The translations under genes and the position numbers were made by a program. Shown here piece by piece: positions 59,540 to 64,000 of a stretch of 64,000 nucleotides of DNA. The notes under the pieces were generated by a model that was given only the letters and a program-made list of their open reading frames with translations, ran no database searches and was not told where the DNA came from. The stretch covers positions 1,319,428 through 1,383,427 of the forward strand of contig CAWCTH010000002.1 in the NCBI GenBank assembly GCA_963798445.1. The letters are read 5' to 3'. Position 1 is the stretch's first letter, and every line of letters begins with the position of its first letter. Source of the DNA: DASXAI01 sp963798445. GTDB taxonomy: Bacteria; Actinomycetota; Acidimicrobiia; Acidimicrobiales; Ilumatobacteraceae.

Positions 59540-60654
59540 CTAGGGCGTCAGTTCGCCGGCCAGATTGGCCGTCATCAACGATTCGATCTCTCGGGCGCCG
59601 GCATCCGGATGGCGCGCCCATTGCACGATCAGTTTGGTGAAGGCGGCGATCGGCGTCATGTCGCGGCCGCTGATGACGCCGCAGTCCTTCAGCCAGGTGC
59701 CGGCTTCATAGATCTCGGTGTCGACGCCGCCGGCCAGGACCTGGGTGCAGTCGACCAGGACCTTGCCGCTGTCGTGCAGCTTTCTCATCATCTCGTTCAT
59801 GCCGCCGGCTTCGCGGAATATTGCCGGCGCCATAGGCTTCGAACACGATGCCGCGCAAGGACGGGATGTTGTCGCTGAGCGCGCCGAGCATGGTGGTCAG
59901 CAGCGACCGGCCGCCGGCAAAGGATGGCGGGAAGATCTTGAAGTGAATGACCGCCTTGTCGTTGATGGTGGCGGCGATCGCGGCCAGATCCTTTTGGGTT
60001 TGCGCGACGATGCCGTCGAGCGGCTTGTCCGGCTTCGGCAAGATGAATTTGTCATGCAGCGTCGGCGCGACGCCGTGGACGCCGAGCGCGGGATAGTTCG
60101 GCGACGAAAAACCGGCAAACTGCATCGAGTGACTCTTGATCACGCGATTGCCGCGATAGAGATGGTCGGCGAAATAGACGCAGACTTCCGGCACCTTGAA
60201 GGTCAGAAACCGGACGGCGCCGAGCACGTTGCGGATGGCGTCGGTGTTGGTAGCGCAGGCTGCAGGCGCCGCCTTCGAGCGGACGATAGAACATCGGCAA
60301 TTGCGCGCCGGTGCAGACGATCGGCTTCAGGCCGCGCGGCAGCAGAAACGACAGGGCCGACGCCGTCCAGGCCATGGTGTCGGTGCCGTGCAGAATCAGG
60401 AAGGCGTCATAGTCGTTATAGTTTTCCAGAATCTTTTGCGCGATCGTCAGCCAATCGGACGGCTGGATCTCGGCGCTGTTGAGCGGCTTGTCGAGAAAGT
60501 CGTATTTGCCGATCGTGACGTCCGGCATCTGGGACGCGATCGTCGGCTCGATCCATTGCTGGAACGCGGCGGTGAAGGACTGGCTGTCCATCGGCGCCAG
60601 CGGCTTGCCGACGCAGCCGATCGTGCCGCCGGTATAGAGCAGGTAGATTTTCAT
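59540..60654 (-). CDS. L-asparaginase, type I-like, frameshifted
   Basis: Hydrolyses L-Asn to L-Asp and ammonia. The first active-site motif is YTGGTIGCVG with catalytic Thr, the second HGTDTMAWTASALSF with Thr and Asp. GLKPIVCTGAQLPMF, then after a frame change near 60250 NVLGAVRFLTFKVPEVCVYF, YRGNRVIKSHSMQF, SLLTTMLGALSDNIPSLRG and, after another near 59815, EAGGMNEMMRKLHDSGKVLV and VISGRDMTPIAAFTKL. No signal peptide, so cytosolic type I. About 370 residues. Starts inside the stop of the GST gene (ATGA). Confidence 0.88.
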
Positions 60655-61300
60655 ACGACGCGCTGCCGATCTATTCCGCCGCCAGTCTGCGGCCGCCAAT
60701 CCATCGGCACATAGCCGGGTTCGGCGGCCATGCGCGTCAAGCCAGGCGCGCACCGCCGGATAGCGCGTCGAGGTCGAAGTCGCACTGGTGCGCGACATGG
60801 GTGTAGGCATAGAGCGCGATGTCGGCAATGGTCAGGCGGCCGTCGACGAAATAGTCATGCTTCGACAAATGCATTTCCATCACGCCGAGCGCGTGATGGC
60901 CGTTTTCCATCCAGTCCTCGAGCGCGTGGCTTTGCAGGTCGCGGCCGCCTTTGACCAGCGACAGCCAGAAATAGGCCGAGCCGATATTCGGCTCCAGGCT
61001 GTGCTGTTCGAAGAACATCCATTGCAACGCCTCGGCGCGCTCGATCGGGTCTTCCGGCGCCAGGGTGGTGCCGCGTGCGACATACCAGAGAATGGCGTTC
61101 GACTCGGCGAGATGGCGGCCGGGCGCGACTTCGAGCAGCGGCACCTGGCCGTTCGGATTTTTGGCGAGGAATTCCGGCGTGCGGCTTTCGCCTTGCAGGA
61201 TATCGACTTCGACAAGCTTATAAGGAATGCCGAGCCGGGCCAGCGCCAGGCGGACCTTGTAGCTGTTGCCGGATCGTTGCATCGAATAGAGCGTATACAT
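60651..61300 (-). CDS. Glutathione S-transferase family protein, frameshifted 3' end
   Basis: Start MYTLYSMQRSGNSYKVRLAL at 61300, Ser/Gly-rich active-site loop, then DILQGESRTPEFLAKNPNGQVPLLE and ESNAILWYVARG. Helical domain QWMFFEQHSLEPNIGSAYFWL and YFVDGRLTIADIALYAYTH. Near 60735 the frame changes and the end reads YPAVRAWLD, then MAAEPGYVPMDWRPQ; the stop is TGA at 60651, overlapping the asparaginase start, or TAG at 60671 if one more base is wrong. About 215 residues. Confidence 0.85.
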
Positions 61301-61405
61301 TCCAAATTCCTCGCATCCAATTGCAGCGAATGCCGCCGCGCCGGAATAGGGCAGGCAAGTCCGGCAAATACAAGGCCGTCATGCGACAGTTTTTTGAGAC
61401 AAATT

Positions 61406-62284
61406 CTAACTTATCGCGCCGCGGAAAGCGGCGCGCTCTACGCAACGCAACCATACGACAAGTTTTATTCCGCGGCCGACCCGATGGGCGCGGGCGTATT
61501 CGACCAGCGCGTCGTCGTCGACCGGCACGATCGGCGTGAAATCGCGATGCGCGATCAATTCGGCCGGGTGAATTTGGTGATGTGATTGGAGACCGCGCAC
61601 AGCGTCAGATAGACGATCTTGCGCGGGTAGGGCGTGATGTTGGGCGGCGAGGCATGCACCAGATTGCCGTGAAACATCAGCACCGAGCCGGCCTTGCCGG
61701 TCGGCGCGACGATGCCGACGCCGTCGGCGTCTTCGGCCTCGTGCGCACAGCCGCGTCACGGTTTCCTTGTCGAGCGTCCATAGCGGGTATGACGTGGTGG
61801 TCTTGTCGTGGCCGGCCTCGAACACGCCCTGCTTGTGGCTCTTCGGAATGATCATCAGCGCGCCGTTGATCGGCAGGACGTCGTCGAGAAAAATCGCGAT
61901 GTTCATCGCGCGCGGCTCCGGCATGCCGTCGTCGCGCTGCCAGGTGCCGTAGTCCTGATGCCATTGCCAGACGTCGCCTTCGAAGGCGGCCTTGGCGTTG
62001 AGCTTGAACTGGTGAACGTAAACGCTTTCGCCGAACAACTGCATCAGCGGCTCGACCAGCCGCGGATGACGCGACATCACCTCGAACACCGGATTGAATT
62101 TGTGCGCGGCAAAGGCGGTGCGCGGCGCGCCGGATTTTTCGCGCCAGACTTCCGGGCGGTCGAGTTTCAGAATGTTGTCGGCTTCGGTGCGCAGCAGCGC
62201 GATTTCTTCTTCGGAGAAGCAGTTGGGGAAGAAGACGTAGCCTTGCTCGTCGAAGGCCTTGAGCTGCTCGGGCGACAGTTTCAT
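61406..62284 (-). CDS. Phytanoyl-CoA dioxygenase family protein, frameshifted
   Basis: Fe(II)/2-oxoglutarate dioxygenase. Start MKLSPEQLKAFDEQGYVFFP. Iron motif HxD appears as WQWHQDYGTW and the distal His in NLVHASPPN; HKFNPVFEVMSRHPRLVEPL and NIAIFLDDVLPINGALMIIPKSHK are family-typical. Between about 61750 and 61600 several frame changes cancel; the corrected reading is GSVLMFHGNLVHASPPNITP and YLTLCAVSNH. Then HRDFTPIVPVDDDALVEYAR. About 292 residues. Ectoine hydroxylase and peroxisomal-type relatives share this fold; substrate unknown. Confidence 0.82.
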   Translation of the reverse strand: MKLSPEQLKAFDEQGYVFFPNCFSEEEIALLRTEADNILKLDRPEVWREKSGAPRTAFAAHKFNPVFEVMSRHPRLVEPLMQLFGESVYVHQFKLNAKAAFEGDVWQWHQDYGTWQRDDGMPEPRAMNIAIFLDDVLPINGALMIIPKSHKQGVFEAGHDKTTTSYPLWTLDKETVTRLCARGRRRRRRRHRRADRQGRLGADVSRQSGACLAAQHHALPAQDRLSDAVRGLQSHHQIHPAELIAHRDFTPIVPVDDDALVEYARAHRVGRGIKLVVWLRCVERAAFRGAIS

Positions 62285-62333
62285 AGCGCGCTCCCTGAAC
62301 GTCGAGAAGGCGGCCGTTGTTCCGGCTCTTGCG

Positions 62334-63705
62334 GCTATTTTAGGGAGCTGAATCGGCGAAACCGCCACTGGCATTTGCGCGTTATTGCATCCGTCATGGC
62401 GCGGTGCAGCAAATAGCCAAAGGCAATCAGCATCGCCGGTACCGCCAGCGGTATTAAGGTGGCTTCGGCGACCGAACGTGTCACCAGCGGCACGATCCAC
62501 AACATGGCCAGCAGGGTTTTTTGCCAAGGCGCCGAAACCGCGCGTCATGCCGTCGACGGCGAGAAAGCAGATCGCCGGCGCCAGCAGCATCAAGTCGTAG
62601 TCGAGACTGTAAGGCGTCGCCAGCACGGTGCCGATCAACAGTGCTGCGGCTTGCAGCGCGAAGGCTGCGCGGCTGCGCCACAGCCAGGCGAGGCTGGCGG
62701 CGACGGCAAGCGTGACCGCGCCTTGCACGGCGTAGGCCAGCATCACCGGCCCGTGCCACATGCGCACCCAGGAGAAGACGCTTTGGATTTTGTACCAGCC
62801 GGTGCCGCCTTGTTCGAGCACGACCGTGCGCGTGAACGCGGCGGAGGCGAAGAAGGCGGTCCAGACGTCGATGCCGAAGGCGAGCGTGACGGCGAGCGCC
62901 AGCACGACGACGGTCGTGGCCGCGGCGAAGAATACGCGCCAGCGTCCCGACACCATCAACACCAGCGGGATCAGCAGGCCGAATTGCGGTTTGTAGGCCA
63001 GCAGGCCGATCAGCATGCCGGCCAGGATCGGCCGGCGGTCGAGCGTGAGCGAGCGCGCCCGCGATCAGCGCCGCGGTCAGGAAGCCGTTATGGCCGTGGC
63101 CGAGGTTGATGAAGACCGCCGGAAAGGCGAGCGCGAGGAGGGGCCAGAGCTTGTCTATCCCTCCCCTGAAAGGGGAGGGTGGCTTCGCACGAAGTGCGAG
63201 TCGGGTGGGGTTACCTTTGCGATCTTCGATGGTCCCCCACCCGGCCAGCTTCGCTGGCCACCCTCCCCCGCGAGCGGGGGAGGGATAAGAAGGATCGCGC
63301 GCATCGCCGCCAGATAAAGCCCAAGCGTCACGACCTGCCAGGCCAGCAAAGCCAGCCAATAGGGCATGGTCGCCAACAGCGCGGCGAGGCCGAGGAAAAA
63401 CGGCGGGTAGTGCCAGCCGTAAAACGGCGTTGCGGCACCGAAAATCGCGCGCTCGCGGGCATATTGCCGGGCCGGGTCGAAGGGGGCTTGCGGCTCGCCG
63501 TCCAGGACGTAAGTCCCGGCGGCATAGACATTGGAGAAATCGGTGCCGAGCGGGCGGCCGACACGGTCGTTCAGACCATTCGAGGTCGCGACCAGGAAGA
63601 TCAGCGCCGATCAGCGGAGGCGGCCAGGACGGCCAGCGCAACCAGCCGCACCCGTTCGCGGGTCAGCCAGGTGCCCGAGCGCAAGATGTCGAACAAACCC
63701 GCCAT
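62334..63705 (-). CDS. GT87/DUF2029-type membrane glycosyltransferase, interrupted by a palindromic element and frameshifts
   Basis: Polyprenol-phosphate-mannose-type mannosyltransferase relative. Start MAGLFDILRSGTWLTRERVR; after a shift near 63607 GRPLGTDFSNVYAAGTYVLD with the Asp of the catalytic loop, WHYPPFFLGLAALLATMPYW, LALLAWQVVTLGLYLAAMRA. A 132-base palindromic element then intervenes. Downstream LWPLLALAFPAVFINLGHGHNG, and after a shift near 63060 GLLAYKPQFGLLIPLVLMVSGRW, WYKIQSVFSWVRMW and SLDYDLMLLAPAICFLA. A final shift near 62520 gives LLAMLWIVPLVTRSVAE. About ten spans. Confidence 0.8.
63156..63287. repeat. 132-base palindromic element inside the GT87 gene
   Basis: Outer arms TATCCCTCCCC and GGGGAGGGATA enclose nested hairpins: CCCTCCCCTGAAAGGGGAGGG, CTTCGCACGAAGTGCGAG, GGGTGGGG with CCCCACCC, GGCCAGCTTCGCTGGCC and CCCTCCCCCGCGAGCGGGGG. 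This layout is typical of dispersed intergenic repeats of Rhizobiales, but here it interrupts codons. It translates as an open segment in at least one frame. Confidence 0.85.
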
Positions 63706-63747
63706 AGCAAGGGGTCTAGCAAGCCGGCCTTAAGGGAGCGTTGACCC

Positions 63748-64000
63748 TCAGGGCCGCGGCGGTGTGCTTGTGCAGCCGACGGTCGGGCAATTGGTCGAAA
63801 AGCCGCGCGTGCCGGGAAAGCAGGCGATCACGGATTCGCCGCGATAGGGCATGCCGTAGCAGCGCGGGTCGGCCTTGCAGGCGGCGGCGGTGCGGTGGTG
63901 GCCGCAAACGTCGCCGGGCGGCGAGGCACACCAATCTCGGGGGTTCATGCCGCACGGCGCGCTAGCCGCCGCGGGTCCGCTCAGCGCGAAAACCGCAACC
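63748..64000 (-). CDS. Secreted Cys-rich small protein, 5' end outside window
   Basis: The open frame runs to the window edge and begins with a hydrophobic stretch AVFALSGPAAASA, the end of a signal peptide. The mature part MNPRDWCASPPGDVCGH, ACKADPRCYG, ACFPGTRGF, NCPTVGC has nine Cys in about 65 residues, suggesting several disulfides. It ends STPPRP at 63748. No family assigned. Its ATG lies outside the window. Confidence 0.6.
   Translation of the reverse strand, partial: VAVFALSGPAAASAPCGMNPRDWCASPPGDVCGHHRTAAACKADPRCYGMPYRGESVIACFPGTRGFSTNCPTVGCTSTPPRP

Overview
The window is GC-rich chromosomal DNA from an alphaproteobacterium, most likely a Hyphomicrobiales member near Bradyrhizobium, Rhodopseudomonas or Pseudolabrys. 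The signs are Omp25/Omp31-type beta-barrels, BA14K and DUF1236 proteins, a COQ9-type regulator, the uvrC-pgsA-moaD-moaE and lgt-midA-pgeF-prs gene orders, a petP-petR-kinase cluster beside ilvE, and a UvrB with a long N-terminal extension. I see no rRNA, tRNA, CRISPR array, transposase or integrase.

Most of the roughly 70 protein genes read in two or more frames, including core genes such as prs, lgt, uvrB, uvrC and ilvE. Broken genes keep full family length and all motifs, and the shifts fit single-base insertions (sometimes deletions), in places three in a row that restore the frame. I infer sequence errors, not decay, and give the span of the whole gene with approximate shift points. The stretch 26.7-32.7 kb is almost clean.

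Layout. 0-6 kb: RNase T2 (partial), rlmJ, cspA, a GST, then three outer-membrane beta-barrel paralogues on the minus strand, each with its own terminator. 6-13.5 kb: a pteridine-reductase-like SDR, uvrC, an intradiol dioxygenase, pgsA, moaD, moaE, a Vgb-like propeller protein and a DUF1460 protein. 13.5-19.7 kb: ilvE diverging from petP-petR-kinase, then a COQ9-like regulator, proC and ybjN. 20-25.3 kb: prs, a lipoprotein, pgeF, midA and lgt on the minus strand, interrupted by an oppositely oriented BA14K gene. 25.4-31 kb: ubiK, rplY-pth-ychF, two secreted paralogues and two MaoC-like hydratases. 31-35.5 kb: small secreted, membrane and lipoprotein genes.

36.0-38.2 kb is an AT-rich island with a three-Cys-motif protein (Gp37/Gp68, DUF5131) and its partner TcmP, a pair of unknown function and the best candidate here for an undescribed mobile system. 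The DUF5131 gene has a TGA where a Trp codon is expected.

38.3-53.3 kb: DUF3592 protein, uvrB, a GGDEF protein with a duplicated sensor module, two paralogous secreted proteins flanking a CorA/ZntB transporter and an ABC exporter, and a GST. 53.5-57.4 kb: a three-gene operon for a membrane-linked GMC flavin dehydrogenase (Tat-type small subunit, FAD subunit, triheme cytochrome c). 57.4-64 kb: DMT protein, PQQ-type sugar dehydrogenase, L-asparaginase, GST, phytanoyl-CoA dioxygenase-like protein, and a GT87-like membrane protein whose gene carries a 132-bp palindromic element.
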